Shown piece after piece: positions 52,193-62,541 of a stretch of DNA of 64,000 bases; position 1 is the stretch's first letter; each line of letters begins with the position of its first letter. The stretch lies in assembly GCF_008704935.1 (NCBI RefSeq), contig NZ_CP023692.1, forward strand, positions 2,923,001 through 2,987,000. Reading direction: 5' to 3'. This DNA comes from Streptomyces vinaceus. Its GTDB lineage: Bacteria > Actinomycetota > Actinomycetes > Streptomycetales > Streptomycetaceae. The position numbers and the translations under genes are program-made. The notes under the pieces are model-generated. The model saw nothing but the letters and a program-made list of their open reading frames with translations. It made no database searches and had not been told where the DNA came from.

Positions 52193-53104
52193 TCAGACCG
52201 AGGCGAGCTCGCCCCGGACCCGGCGGAGCTTCTTCATGGGGCCGAGCTCGGAGTCGTAGACGCGCTTGACGCCGTCGCCGAGGGCGGTCTCGATGGTGCG
52301 GATGTCGCGGACGAGGCGGGCGAGGCCGCCGGGCTCCACGGATGCGGCCTGGTCGGAGCCCCACATGGCGCGGTCGAGGGTGATGTGGCGCTCGACGAAG
52401 GTGGCGCCGAGGGCGACGGCCGCGAGGGTGGTCTGCAGACCCGTCTCGTGGCCGGAGTAGCCGATCGGGACGTTCGGGTACTCCTCCTGCAGGGTGTTGA
52501 TCACCCGCAGGTTGAGCTCCTCGGCCTTGGCCGGGTACGTGGACGTGGCGTGGCAGAGCAGGATGTTGTCGCTGCCCAGCACCTCCACCGCGTGGCGGAT
52601 CTGCTTCGGCGTGGACATGCCGGTGGACAGGACGACGGTGCGGCCGGTGGCGCGCAGGGCCCGCAGCAGCTCGTCGTCGGTGAGGGAGGCGGAGGCCACC
52701 TTGTGGGCGGGGACGTCGAACTCCTCCAGGAAGGCGACGGCCTCGGTGTCCCACGGGGACGCGAACCAGTCGATGCCGCGCTTGGCGCAGTACTCGTCGA
52801 TGGAGCGGTACTCGGCCTCGCCGAACTCGACGCGGTGGCGGTAGTCGATGTACGTCATCCGGCCCCAGGGGGTGTCGCGCTCGATGTCCCACTGGTCGCG
52901 CGGGGTGCAGATCTCCGGGGTGCGCTTCTGGAACTTCACGGCGTCGCAGCCCGCTTCGGCGGCGGCGTCGATGAGGGCGAAGGCGTTGCCGAGGTCGCCG
53001 TTGTGGTTGATGCCGATCTCACCGACGACGTACACGGGGCGGCCGGGGCCGGCGGTGCGCGAGCCGAAGGTGCGCAGGCGGGAGTTGGGGGTGTCGACGG
53101 TCAT
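52193..53104 (-). CDS. neuB: Nonulosonic acid synthase, NeuB-like, without SAF domain
   Basis: 303 residues. The ATG overlaps the neuA stop (ATGA). NeuB barrel motifs: 'VYVVGEIGINHNGDLGNAFA', 'GCDAVKFQKRTPEICT', 'DWFASPWDTEAVAFLEEF', 'HKVASASLTDDELLRA', 'LSTGMSTPKQIRHAVE' and 'IGYSGHETGLQTTLAAVALG'. It condenses PEP with a hexose or hexosamine to give sialic-type acids. Known NeuBs carry a C-terminal antifreeze-like SAF domain (total about 345 residues). Here the protein ends right after the barrel. In Streptomyces walls the product is expected to be Kdn, used in teichulosonic acid. Confidence 0.92.
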   Translation of the reverse strand: MTVDTPNSRLRTFGSRTAGPGRPVYVVGEIGINHNGDLGNAFALIDAAAEAGCDAVKFQKRTPEICTPRDQWDIERDTPWGRMTYIDYRHRVEFGEAEYRSIDEYCAKRGIDWFASPWDTEAVAFLEEFDVPAHKVASASLTDDELLRALRATGRTVVLSTGMSTPKQIRHAVEVLGSDNILLCHATSTYPAKAEELNLRVINTLQEEYPNVPIGYSGHETGLQTTLAAVALGATFVERHITLDRAMWGSDQAASVEPGGLARLVRDIRTIETALGDGVKRVYDSELGPMKKLRRVRGELASV

Positions 53105-53871
53105 GGCAGCTGGGGCCCTTCGTTCGGTGCGTGGGGGTGCTGAGGGGAGGTGAAGAGGGGAGCGAGGAGGCGGGCGCGCGCCAGGTCGTGCGGTTCGTCG
53201 ATCTCCAGGACCCGTGCGGGGTCGGTGGCGACGGGGAGGGTGCGCCCGAAGAAGCGGTGTCGTGCGCCGCGGAAGCCGGCGGCGTCCATGGCGTAGGCGG
53301 CCCCGGTCTCCAGCAGGTCCTGGGGGCGGTCCTGGCGGCGGGGGCGGACGGCCTTGTCGTGGTTGACGCCGGTCCCGCCGGCGCCGTCGGCCGCCTCCCG
53401 CCAGAGGAAGCCGTGGAACGGGGCGACGGTCAGGGCCGAGTCGGCCGCGCCGGTGGCGACGGCGGCGGCGACCGACTCGACGTCGCAGGAGGTCAGGAAG
53501 GGGCTGGTGCACTGGACGAGGAGGACGACGTCCACGGTGAGGGAGTGCAGTTCCTCGAAGGCGTCGAGCGCGTGCAGTACGGCGGCCTCGCTGCTGGCGG
53601 TGTCCCCGGAGATCGCCGCGGGGCGGCGGATCGCGTCGGCCCCGGCGGACCGGGCGGCTTCGGCGATGGGGTCGGCGTCGGTGGAGACGACGACGTCCGT
53701 GACGGTGGCCGCGCCCCGGCAGGCCTGGACGGCCCGTACGACGAGCGGGACCCCGGCCACTTCGGCGAGGTTCTTGCCCGGGACCCCCTTGGAGCCGCCG
53801 CGGGCCGGGATCACGGCCAGCACGCGGGGGCGGGCGGCCTGACGCGGGACGGAGTGCGCGGCGGGGCTCAC
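53101..53871 (-). CDS. neuA: CMP-nonulosonic acid (sialic acid/Kdn) cytidylyltransferase
   Basis: 256 residues from GTG 53871, overlapping the preceding stop (GTGA). Nucleotide-binding loop 'VLAVIPARGGSKGVPGKNLA', then 'VVVSTDADPIAEAARSAGAD', 'VVLLVQCTSPFLTSCDVE' and 'GAAYAMDAAGF', all typical of NeuA. It activates the NeuB product with CTP. Gene order and overlaps show one operon: glycosyltransferase-like, neuA, neuB. Confidence 0.9.
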   Translation of the reverse strand: MSPAAHSVPRQAARPRVLAVIPARGGSKGVPGKNLAEVAGVPLVVRAVQACRGAATVTDVVVSTDADPIAEAARSAGADAIRRPAAISGDTASSEAAVLHALDAFEELHSLTVDVVLLVQCTSPFLTSCDVESVAAAVATGAADSALTVAPFHGFLWREAADGAGGTGVNHDKAVRPRRQDRPQDLLETGAAYAMDAAGFRGARHRFFGRTLPVATDPARVLEIDEPHDLARARLLAPLFTSPQHPHAPNEGPQLP

Positions 53872-55214
53872 AGCTCCCCCATCCGGCGGATCATCGGGGC
53901 CACGCGCTGGACGCCGTGCCGGTACGCGCCGCGGGCGGCGTCGCGCAGGTGCGAGCGGAGCCAGCGGCGCAGCCGGGACTCCCCCTCGCTCTCGCGGACG
54001 GCGCCGGGCAGCGGGCTCCCGTCGGGGGCCAGGTGGTGGCGGGCCAGGATCCCGGGCAGGTACCGGGGCGCGGTGAGCCGCGTGTAGTACGGGGCGACGG
54101 CGGGGAGCACCGGGAGGTCCAGCAGTGCGCCGAGCCGCTCGCGCGCGGCGGCGAAGGGGTCGCCGGCGCCGGAGGCGCCCGTCACGCCCTGGTCGGCCAG
54201 CCAGTCGGGGTCGCCCTGCGGCAGCAGGCCGGCGTCGAGCTGGTCCCAGGAGGCCAGGCACCCCGAGCCGAGGAAGTGGTGGTTGCCGAGCACCTCGCGG
54301 ACGCCGAGGTCGGTGAGGACCGCGGTCGGGATCCCGCGGTGCAGCGACTCCAGCGCGGCCGTGGAGGAGACGGTGACCAGCAGGTCCGTACGGTCCAGGA
54401 CCTCGCCCATGTTCCCGTACACCAGGCGGCAGTTGGGGGGCAGTCCGCCCGGGATCCGCTCGGCGAGCCGCTGGTACGGCTGCTCCTCCAGGTGCGTGGT
54501 GTGCTCGCCGGGCCGGCTGCGCAGCTTGATCAGCACCTCGCGCCCGGGGTGCAGCCGGGCGTGCCCGGCGGCCCGCTCCAGCAGGTACATGCGGTCGGCG
54601 CGGCTCTCGGGGACGGACGGCTGGACGGCGAAGACGACCGTGTGCGCGCGGCTGCCGGCCTTCTCGTACTCCGCTCCGTCCAGGAACGGCAGCGCCGTCT
54701 CGGTGACGGCGCCGGCGTCCGCGCCGACGCCCTCGTAGACCGCGCGGAAGCGTCCGGCGTCGTAGCGGGAGTTGGCGAGGACGAGGTCGGCGCCGTGGCG
54801 CAGCAGCAGGCCGTCGGCGAGCTTCTCGTATACGACGCCCACGTACCCGGTGACGAGCACGGGGCGCTCGGCCGGCTCGGGCCACAGCGCGCGGATCCCG
54901 TGCAGGACGGCCTGGACGGCCCCGCCGACGAGGGCGAGGACGACGACGTCGTACTTCTCGCGCTCGATCTCCGCGAGGAACTGTGCGCAGGTCACCTCGG
55001 AGAGCCGGTCGGCCCGGACGCCCACTTCGCCGAGCTGGCGCGCGGTCGGGGTGGCCCGGCCGCGGAGCAGGAATCCGGTGAGCTGCGGCCCCTGCGACAG
55101 GCGGCGGGCGGTGAGTGCGCCCCATTTCCATCGCGTATCGGAATCGGCGAGTACGGCGACGCGGAGGGCAGTCGGGGGATGACTACGAGATGCTGCGCGA
55201 TTACTGGCTGGCAC
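53868..55214 (-). CDS. Putative glycosyltransferase (DUF6716-like) of the nonulosonate cluster
   Basis: 448 residues from GTG 55214. No good start codon lies nearer to the conserved 'LRVAVLADSDTRWKWGALTA'; a GTG at 55262 is the other option. The fold appears to be GT-B: 'YDVVVLALVGGAVQAVLHGI', 'ADLVLANSRYDAGRFRAVYE', 'LIKLRSRPGEHTTH' and 'LLVTVSSTAALESLHRGIPT', the last two like the nucleotide-binding face of CDP/UDP transferases. It is the first gene of the minus-strand group with neuA and neuB. It probably adds or polymerises a wall-polymer sugar. The family number is from memory. Confidence 0.75.
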   Translation of the reverse strand: MPASNRAASRSHPPTALRVAVLADSDTRWKWGALTARRLSQGPQLTGFLLRGRATPTARQLGEVGVRADRLSEVTCAQFLAEIEREKYDVVVLALVGGAVQAVLHGIRALWPEPAERPVLVTGYVGVVYEKLADGLLLRHGADLVLANSRYDAGRFRAVYEGVGADAGAVTETALPFLDGAEYEKAGSRAHTVVFAVQPSVPESRADRMYLLERAAGHARLHPGREVLIKLRSRPGEHTTHLEEQPYQRLAERIPGGLPPNCRLVYGNMGEVLDRTDLLVTVSSTAALESLHRGIPTAVLTDLGVREVLGNHHFLGSGCLASWDQLDAGLLPQGDPDWLADQGVTGASGAGDPFAAARERLGALLDLPVLPAVAPYYTRLTAPRYLPGILARHHLAPDGSPLPGAVRESEGESRLRRWLRSHLRDAARGAYRHGVQRVAPMIRRMGEL

Positions 55215-55390
55215 CCGGCAGAAGCTATTCCGCAATTTCGGTGATCGGCCCAACGAGCGCACAACAGCGGGTTAACAACCCGTCTACGTCATGCGAAACC
55301 GCACCGGTTAACGTGCCCGCCCCGCTTCGTTCACATGGAATCCGCGTACGGGCCACGGTGAATGCCGGCCAACGCCTTAATGTCTCGCGG

Positions 55391-56368
55391 GTGCTCAAGC
55401 TCTCTGTTGTCGTGCCGTTCTACAACGTGCAGACATACGCACCGGATGCCCTGAAAAGCCTCGAACTGAACGCCCGGGACGATTTCGAGTTCCTGCTCGT
55501 CGACGACCGTTCGACGGACGGCACGCCCGAACTCCTGGAGCGGGCGGCGCGCGAGCTGCCGGGGGCGGTGCTCCTCAGACACGAACGGAACGGCGGCCTG
55601 GCCACCGCCCGGAACACCGGCCTGGACGCGGCGCGCGGCGAGTACGTCACGTTCCTGGACGGCGACGACTGGCTGGCGCCCGGCCACTTGGCCCGCACGC
55701 TGGCCGCCATAGAGTCCCTGAGCTGCGATTTCGTCCGCAACGACCATGTCCAGGTGACCGGTCGCACCCGCAGCGTGCAGCGCGTCCCCTACGGTCCGCA
55801 GCTGGTCGTCGGCGATCCGCGCGCCGGGATCCTGCCCTCCTCGCGGGCCACCTCGGTCGACTATCCGTACGCCTGGGCCGGCATGTACCACCGGCGGCTG
55901 CTGGACCGCGGGCTGCTGCACTTCACCGACGGGCTGCGCACGGCGGAGGACCGGCCGTGGATCTGGCGGCTGCACCGGGGGGCCGATTCGTTCGCCGCGG
56001 TCGGACTGCCGGGAATCTTCTACCGGCGCGGGGTCGCGACCTCGCTCACGCAGATCAAGGACGAGCGCCAGCTCGATTTCATCAAGGCTTTCGACCAGGT
56101 TCTGGCCGATACGGCCGAGGACCGGGAAAGCGATCTTCTTCTGCCGAAAGCCGTCCGAACATATTGTGCAATTATCGCGCACCATATCGGGACCATCGAG
56201 AGGTACGAACCGGCCGTGGCCAAGAAACTCCGTTCGATGAGCTCGGCCGCGCTCGGACGCATGCCCCAGGACGTACTCGACCGGGCCCTGAACTCGATGG
56301 ACGCCGATCGCGCCGGAGTGCTGCGCCGCCTGCGCCGCCGGCCCGCACGAGCGGGAGCCGCGCTCTGA
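55391..56368 (+). CDS. GT2-family glycosyltransferase
   Basis: 325 residues from GTG 55391. A TAATGT -10-like box 7 bases upstream suggests a leaderless message. GT-A fold: 'KLSVVVPFYNVQTYAPDALK', 'FEFLLVDDRSTDGTPELLER', 'HERNGGLATARNTGLDAARG', DxD-like 'VTFLDGDDWL'. Later 'TAEDRPWIWRLHRGADSF' contains the acceptor-side ED. It transfers a sugar from a nucleotide donor, likely during wall-polymer assembly. Overlaps the next gene by one base (TGATG). Confidence 0.92.
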   Translation: MLKLSVVVPFYNVQTYAPDALKSLELNARDDFEFLLVDDRSTDGTPELLERAARELPGAVLLRHERNGGLATARNTGLDAARGEYVTFLDGDDWLAPGHLARTLAAIESLSCDFVRNDHVQVTGRTRSVQRVPYGPQLVVGDPRAGILPSSRATSVDYPYAWAGMYHRRLLDRGLLHFTDGLRTAEDRPWIWRLHRGADSFAAVGLPGIFYRRGVATSLTQIKDERQLDFIKAFDQVLADTAEDRESDLLLPKAVRTYCAIIAHHIGTIERYEPAVAKKLRSMSSAALGRMPQDVLDRALNSMDADRAGVLRRLRRRPARAGAAL

Positions 56369-57732
56369 TGGCGACTCACCACACCCCCTGTACGCAGATC
56401 TTCCTCGCCTCCACCCTCTACGGCACGGCCACGCTCGCCGCCGGCATCGACGCGGGGACCTTCCCGCCGGCCGGCCGGCGCATCCTGCTCACCAGCAACC
56501 ACGCCCTCACCGCCGAGGTCTCCCCCGGCCTCGCCGACATGTCCGGCTTCGCCGCGCTCAGCACCCGCTTCGACGAGGTGCTCGACTGGAACGCCGCCAT
56601 CGCCCCGCAGCACCCGAGCGCCTGGGCCCCGCGCCCCGAGGACGTCCCGCTGTGGGAGCGTCAGCTCCGGGCGCTCTGGGGACTGGGCGAGGACCGCGTC
56701 GAGATCATCGTGGAGTCGATCCAGGTCCCGCCCGCCCGGACCCTGTGCACGCTCTTCCCCGGCGCCGCCGTCGACGTCTACGCCGACGGGCTGATGAGCT
56801 ACGGTCCCACCCGCTTCCGCCTCGACCCGCAGCTCGGCATGCGGGTGCGCCGCGTCCTGCACCTGGACCTGGTGCCGGGTCTGGAACCGCTGCTGCTCAC
56901 CGAGTTCGGCGTACGGCCGGAGCTGGTGCCGACCCCGGAGTTCCTGAAGGTGCTCGCCGAGCTGCCCTCGTACGGGCCCGAGCTCGACGGGGTGGGCGAG
57001 GCCCCGGCGCTGCTGCTCGGCCAGTACCTCTCCGCGCTCGAACTCCTCTCCCCGCAGGAAGAGGAGGAGCTCCACGTGGAGATGGTCCGGGGCACCTTCG
57101 CCCTCGGCCACCGCGAGCTCGTCTTCAAACCGCACCCCAGCGCCCCCGCCGCGTACTCGCACCGCGCCGAGGCCGAGGCCGAGCGGCTCGGCGCCCGGCT
57201 CACCGTCATGGCCACCCCGGTCCTGGCCGAGACCCTCTACCAGCGGCTGCGACCCGCCCTGGTCGTCGGCTGCTTCTCCACCGGGCTGCTGACCGCCGCC
57301 ACCCTGTACGGGCTGCCCGTCGCGCGCACCGGGACCGAGGCCATACTGGCCCGCCTCGCCCCGTACCAGAACAGCAACCGGATCCCGCTGGCGATCGTGG
57401 ACGCGCTCCTGCCCGCGCTCGCGGACGCCGGGGCCGTCGCGGACTGGAGCGCGCCCGGCCCCGAGGAGAACCGGGACCGGCTGAGCGGGCTGCTCACCGC
57501 CGTCGGGTTCACCATGCAGCCCCAGATCCTGGCCTCGCGCCGCACCGACGCCGAACGGTATCTGGCAGCGCACCTGGACGACCGGACCTGGCGCTACTTC
57601 AAACGCCGGCGGCTGACCACCCTCGGGCTGCCCGGAGGCATCCCGGCCCAGCTGTCGTTCCTGCCGAACAGCCCGGCCGTCCGCCGCGTGGTGCGCCGGC
57701 TGAAGCGGCTGCGCGCGGCCCGCACGCGGTGA
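56368..57732 (+). CDS. Polysialyltransferase-family glycosyltransferase (second copy)
   Basis: 454 residues. N-terminal 'TQIFLASTLYGTATLAAGID' corresponds to the family start. 'VDVYADGLMSYGPTRFRLDP' is the conserved central block, 'LVFKPHPSAPAAYSHRAEAE' the HP motif, and 'LVVGCFSTGLLTAATLYGLP' the Ser/Thr-rich donor motif. The family makes alpha-2,8 linked nonulosonic polymers. It overlaps both neighbours (TGATG and GTGA), so the three plus-strand genes are translationally coupled. Divergent from the NeuA/NeuB operon that would supply its donor. Confidence 0.88.
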   Translation: MATHHTPCTQIFLASTLYGTATLAAGIDAGTFPPAGRRILLTSNHALTAEVSPGLADMSGFAALSTRFDEVLDWNAAIAPQHPSAWAPRPEDVPLWERQLRALWGLGEDRVEIIVESIQVPPARTLCTLFPGAAVDVYADGLMSYGPTRFRLDPQLGMRVRRVLHLDLVPGLEPLLLTEFGVRPELVPTPEFLKVLAELPSYGPELDGVGEAPALLLGQYLSALELLSPQEEEELHVEMVRGTFALGHRELVFKPHPSAPAAYSHRAEAEAERLGARLTVMATPVLAETLYQRLRPALVVGCFSTGLLTAATLYGLPVARTGTEAILARLAPYQNSNRIPLAIVDALLPALADAGAVADWSAPGPEENRDRLSGLLTAVGFTMQPQILASRRTDAERYLAAHLDDRTWRYFKRRRLTTLGLPGGIPAQLSFLPNSPAVRRVVRRLKRLRAARTR

Positions 57733-58913
57733 CGGCGACCGCCGGCGCGTCCGCGGTCCCCAGTGCCGCGGTCCCCAGTGCCGCGGTCCCCGGCGCCGCG
57801 GTCCCCGGCGCCCGGGAGCGGACGGCGGGAGCGGAGGCGAGGGCTGAGGCGGGAGCGGGGCCCGGGGCGGCGGGGCGGCTTCGGGCGCTCGACGGATTGC
57901 GGCTGCTCGCCGCGCTGATGGTCGCCGGGTACCACTACGGCGGCCGCGGCGGTCAGATCTCCGACGCCTGGGGCGCCTCGCCGCGGCAGCTGTTCCCCGC
58001 GGCCGCGCCCTGGCTGGCGTACGGCTGCCTCGGGGTGCAGATCTTCTTCGTGATCAGCGGCTTCGTGATCTGCCTGAGCGCCGAGGGCCGTTCGGTGCGT
58101 GCCTTCGCCGCCTCGCGCGCGGCCCGGCTCTACCCCGCGTACTGGGCGGCGCTGGTCCTGGTGGCGGTGGCGGCCCGGGCCGTGTCCCCGTCGGACTTCC
58201 TGGTCAACCTGACGATGCTCCAGCAGCCGCTGGGGGCCGAGCGGGTCCTCGGGGTGTGCTGGACGCTCTGGGCGGAGCTGCGCTTCTACGTGCTCTTCGC
58301 GCTCTGCGTCGTCCTGCCGGGCGGGGGCCGGCGCCGGACCCTGCTGTTCTGCGCCGGCTGGATGCTGTCGGCGGTCCTCGCGGACGCGGCCGACCCGGGC
58401 GGGAAGGGGTTCCTCGTCCAGGCCCTGATGCCGCAGTACGCGCCGTTCTTCATCGGCGGCATCGGCCTGTACCTGGCGCACCGCGCTCCGCGTGACCGGC
58501 TCGCCTGGGCGGTGGCCGGGGCCGGGTGGCTGCTCGGACAGCACTACGCGGTGGCGGGTTTGTGGCACGCCCCGGATCCGCGGTTCTTCTCGTACCGCAG
58601 CGCGGTGGTGATCATCGCGGTGGTCACGGCCGGGTTCGCTGCGGTGGCCCTGGCCGCGCTCGGCCGGCTCGGCGGCCGGGCCGAGCGGCCCCGGTGGCGG
58701 TGGCTGACCCTGGCCGGGGCGCTGACGTACCCCTTCTACCTGGTCCACGAGCACCTGGGCTGGGTGCTCATCACCGCCCTGCACCGCCGGGCGGGGCTTC
58801 CGCCCGGGGCGGTGTTCGCGCTGACGGTGGCGGCCATACTGGCGCTGGCCTGGGCGGTCCACCGCGGGATCGAGCGCCCCCTGGGCCCGCGCCTGCGCCG
58901 GGCCCTCGGCTGA
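57729..58913 (+). CDS. Acyltransferase 3-family membrane protein
   Basis: 394 residues from GTG 57729, overlapping the previous stop. An Ala/Val/Pro repeat N-terminus (residues 8-27) comes from four 15-bp DNA repeats. Membrane acyltransferase core: 'LRALDGLRLLAALMVAGYHY', 'FFVISGFVICLSAEGRSVRA', 'SRAARLYPAYWAALV' and 'CWTLWAELRFYVLFALCVV'. C-terminal 'YPFYLVHEHLGWVL' is also conserved. About ten TM segments. Likely O-acetylates the wall polymer or its precursor, the last step of this gene set. Confidence 0.9.
   Translation: MTATAGASAVPSAAVPSAAVPGAAVPGARERTAGAEARAEAGAGPGAAGRLRALDGLRLLAALMVAGYHYGGRGGQISDAWGASPRQLFPAAAPWLAYGCLGVQIFFVISGFVICLSAEGRSVRAFAASRAARLYPAYWAALVLVAVAARAVSPSDFLVNLTMLQQPLGAERVLGVCWTLWAELRFYVLFALCVVLPGGGRRRTLLFCAGWMLSAVLADAADPGGKGFLVQALMPQYAPFFIGGIGLYLAHRAPRDRLAWAVAGAGWLLGQHYAVAGLWHAPDPRFFSYRSAVVIIAVVTAGFAAVALAALGRLGGRAERPRWRWLTLAGALTYPFYLVHEHLGWVLITALHRRAGLPPGAVFALTVAAILALAWAVHRGIERPLGPRLRRALG
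57751..57810. repeat. Four 15-bp in-frame tandem repeats
   Basis: CCGCGGTCCCCAGTG twice, then CCGCGGTCCCCGGCG twice. They encode the repeated AVPSA/AVPGA in the N-terminus of the acyltransferase, where copy number could vary without frameshift. Confidence 0.9.
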
Positions 58914-58932
58914 CCGGCCGCCCGGCCGGCCG

Positions 58933-59595
58933 CTAGCTGACGGCCAGCTTGGCGGCGAAGCCGAGGAAGAGCACGCCCGCCGCCGAGGTGGCCCCGGCCG
59001 ACAGCCGCCTGCGGCGGCGGAAGGCGGCGGACAGCCGGGTCCCGCTGAAGATCAGCAGCGTCAGGTACAGGAAGCTCCCGAGCTGGAGCAGCGCGCCCAG
59101 CAGCAGGAACGAGAGCGCCGGGTAGGCGTACGAGGGGTCCACGAACTGCACGAAGAAGGAGACGAGGAACAGGATCGCCTTGGGATTGAACAGGCTGATC
59201 AGCAGTGCCCGCCGGTACGGCCGCTCCCCCTCGGCCGCCTCGCCCGAGGCCGGGGCCCCGGCCACATCGTCCCGCTCGTCCCGCTCGGCCCGCGAGCGCA
59301 ACAGCGCCCACGCCCCGCGCATCATCCCGACGGCGAGCCAGGTCAGGTACCCGGCGCCGAGCAGCTTGACGATGCCGAAGGCCACGGGACTGGCCTGGAG
59401 CAGCGCCCCGGCCCCGGCGGCGGCGAGCACCATGAGCACGGCGTCGCCGGTGAACACCCCGGCGGCGGCCTTGTACCCGGTCCGCACCCCGCGGCGCGCC
59501 GCGACGGAGAGCACGTACAGCGAGTTCGGCCCCGGCAGCAAAATGATCAGTATGAGCCCGACGAGATAGGTCGGCAGATCGGTGACACCCAGCAT
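58933..59595 (-). CDS. LysE/RhtB-family amino-acid exporter
   Basis: 220 residues from ATG 59595. Start 'LPTYLVGLILIILLPGPNSL' with the conserved PGP(N), then 'AARRGVRTGYKAAAGVFTGD' and 'LLGAGYLTWLAVGMMRGA'. 'RALLISLFNPKAILFLVSFF' follows. Six TM segments. Looks closest to LeuE-type leucine exporters. Acidic loop 'SRAERDERDDVAGAPASGEA' in the middle. Convergent with the acyltransferase. Confidence 0.92.
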   Translation of the reverse strand: MLGVTDLPTYLVGLILIILLPGPNSLYVLSVAARRGVRTGYKAAAGVFTGDAVLMVLAAAGAGALLQASPVAFGIVKLLGAGYLTWLAVGMMRGAWALLRSRAERDERDDVAGAPASGEAAEGERPYRRALLISLFNPKAILFLVSFFVQFVDPSYAYPALSFLLLGALLQLGSFLYLTLLIFSGTRLSAAFRRRRRLSAGATSAAGVLFLGFAAKLAVS

Positions 59596-59639
59596 GGGCA
59601 GGAGTGTCCCACAAGGACGCACCTGTCGTCGTCGCCATT

Positions 59640-61220
<1,581 letters not shown>

Positions 61221-61396
61221 GTGACCAAACCCTCCATGGAGCAAATGGCCCCGGGGCTGATACAACTCCCGGCGGCGGCTCCGGCTGTCGTCTGACGGCC
61301 GCTGGTCACAATGGCGCAACATCCCGGGATCGTCTGCAACTGTCCACGCCCGCCAGGCATCACCTACATACACGACGTAGATATCGGGGGAATGCA

Positions 61397-62269
61397 ATGC
61401 TTCGCCAGAGAGTCATAATCCGCACGCTCGGGGTGGCCACCGCCGTCGCGCTCGCCGCGACCGCCTGCGGGCCCCAGAAGACGGAGCCGGCCGGCTCCGC
61501 TTCCACGGTTCCGTCCGCGTCCGCGGCGGGTTCCACCCCCGAAAGCTCCCCTTCGACGGACAACAAGCCCGCCGAGGCCTCGCCCTCGCCGTCCGCCTCG
61601 CAGTCGGCCTCGCCGTCCGCGTCCCCCTCGCCGACCGTCAAGGCCATCATGGCGAACGGCGACGAGAGCGAGCAGGTGCGCGAGCTCCAGGCCCGCCTGA
61701 AGCAGCTCAAGTACATGACGGTCGCGCCGACCGGTTTCTACGGTTCGAAGACGACCGCCGCGGTCAAGTCCTTCCAGACGAAGAACGGCCTGACGGCCTC
61801 CGGCGCGGTCGACGACGCCACCTGGAAGAAGATCCAGAGCGTCAGCAAGAAGCCCAGCGCCGACGAGCTGCGCCCGCCGACCGTCAACGAGGTCGACGCG
61901 CCGGACCCGCGCTGCATGACGGGCCGCGTCATGTGCATCAGCAAGGAGAGCCGCACGCTCGCCTGGATGATCGACGGCAAGGTCGTCTCCACGATGGACG
62001 TCCGCTTCGGCTCCGAGAACACCCCGACCCGTGAGGGCGTGTTCAACGTGGGCTGGAAGGCCAAGGAGTGGACGTCGACGATCTACCACACGCCGATGCC
62101 GTACGCGATGTTCTTCAGCGGCGGCCAGGCGGTGCACTACTCCGCGGACTTCGCCGCCCGCGGTTACGCCGGCGCCTCGCACGGCTGTGTGAACGTCCGG
62201 GACAAGGCCAAGCTGTCGAAGCTGTTCGACGAGGTGCAGGTCGGCGACAAGGTCGTCGTCTACTGGTGA
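61397..62269 (+). CDS. L,D-transpeptidase lipoprotein
   Basis: 290 residues. Lipobox '[10 protein letters not shown]', then a Ser/Pro-rich linker. Peptidoglycan-binding domain ('[20 protein letters not shown]', '[20 protein letters not shown]', about 88-150). The YkuD domain has H247 in '[18 protein letters not shown]' and nucleophile Cys264 in 'HGCVNVRD'. Lipid-anchored cross-linking enzyme acting on the inner wall, a different type from the soluble one at 40043. Divergent from the mutase gene. Confidence 0.92.
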   Translation: MLRQRVIIRTLGVATAVALAATACGPQKTEPAGSASTVPSASAAGSTPESSPSTDNKPAEASPSPSASQSASPSASPSPTVKAIMANGDESEQVRELQARLKQLKYMTVAPTGFYGSKTTAAVKSFQTKNGLTASGAVDDATWKKIQSVSKKPSADELRPPTVNEVDAPDPRCMTGRVMCISKESRTLAWMIDGKVVSTMDVRFGSENTPTREGVFNVGWKAKEWTSTIYHTPMPYAMFFSGGQAVHYSADFAARGYAGASHGCVNVRDKAKLSKLFDEVQVGDKVVVYW

Positions 62270-62541
62270 TCCCGGTGGTCCGGTCGGTGAAGCAACCGGT
62301 CGGTGAAGTAAAGGGCGCGGGCAGGGCCGGGGGAACGAACCCCGCCCGCGCCGGGTGCGCAGAGCCCAGGGGTACGGGGGGAACCCCGGCTCATGCGCGG
62401 CCGATGACCAGTCGGCTCGATATGTACTGCGCCGCAGGTTCGAAAAGTGTTACAGCCCGTTCGTGACGTCGCCCGGAACCCGTCCGGTGAGCCCGCGGGG
62501 ACCACCCGAACGATGGCCGGAAACCGCCCCAGGCGGCAGCC
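62270..62541. other. Convergent spacer with direct and inverted repeats
   Basis: No gene supported. CCGGTCGGTGAAG is repeated at about 62280 and 62296. GGCGCGGGC (62314-62322) pairs with GCCCGCGCC (62344-62352), a likely terminator for the L,D-transpeptidase gene. Confidence 0.55.
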
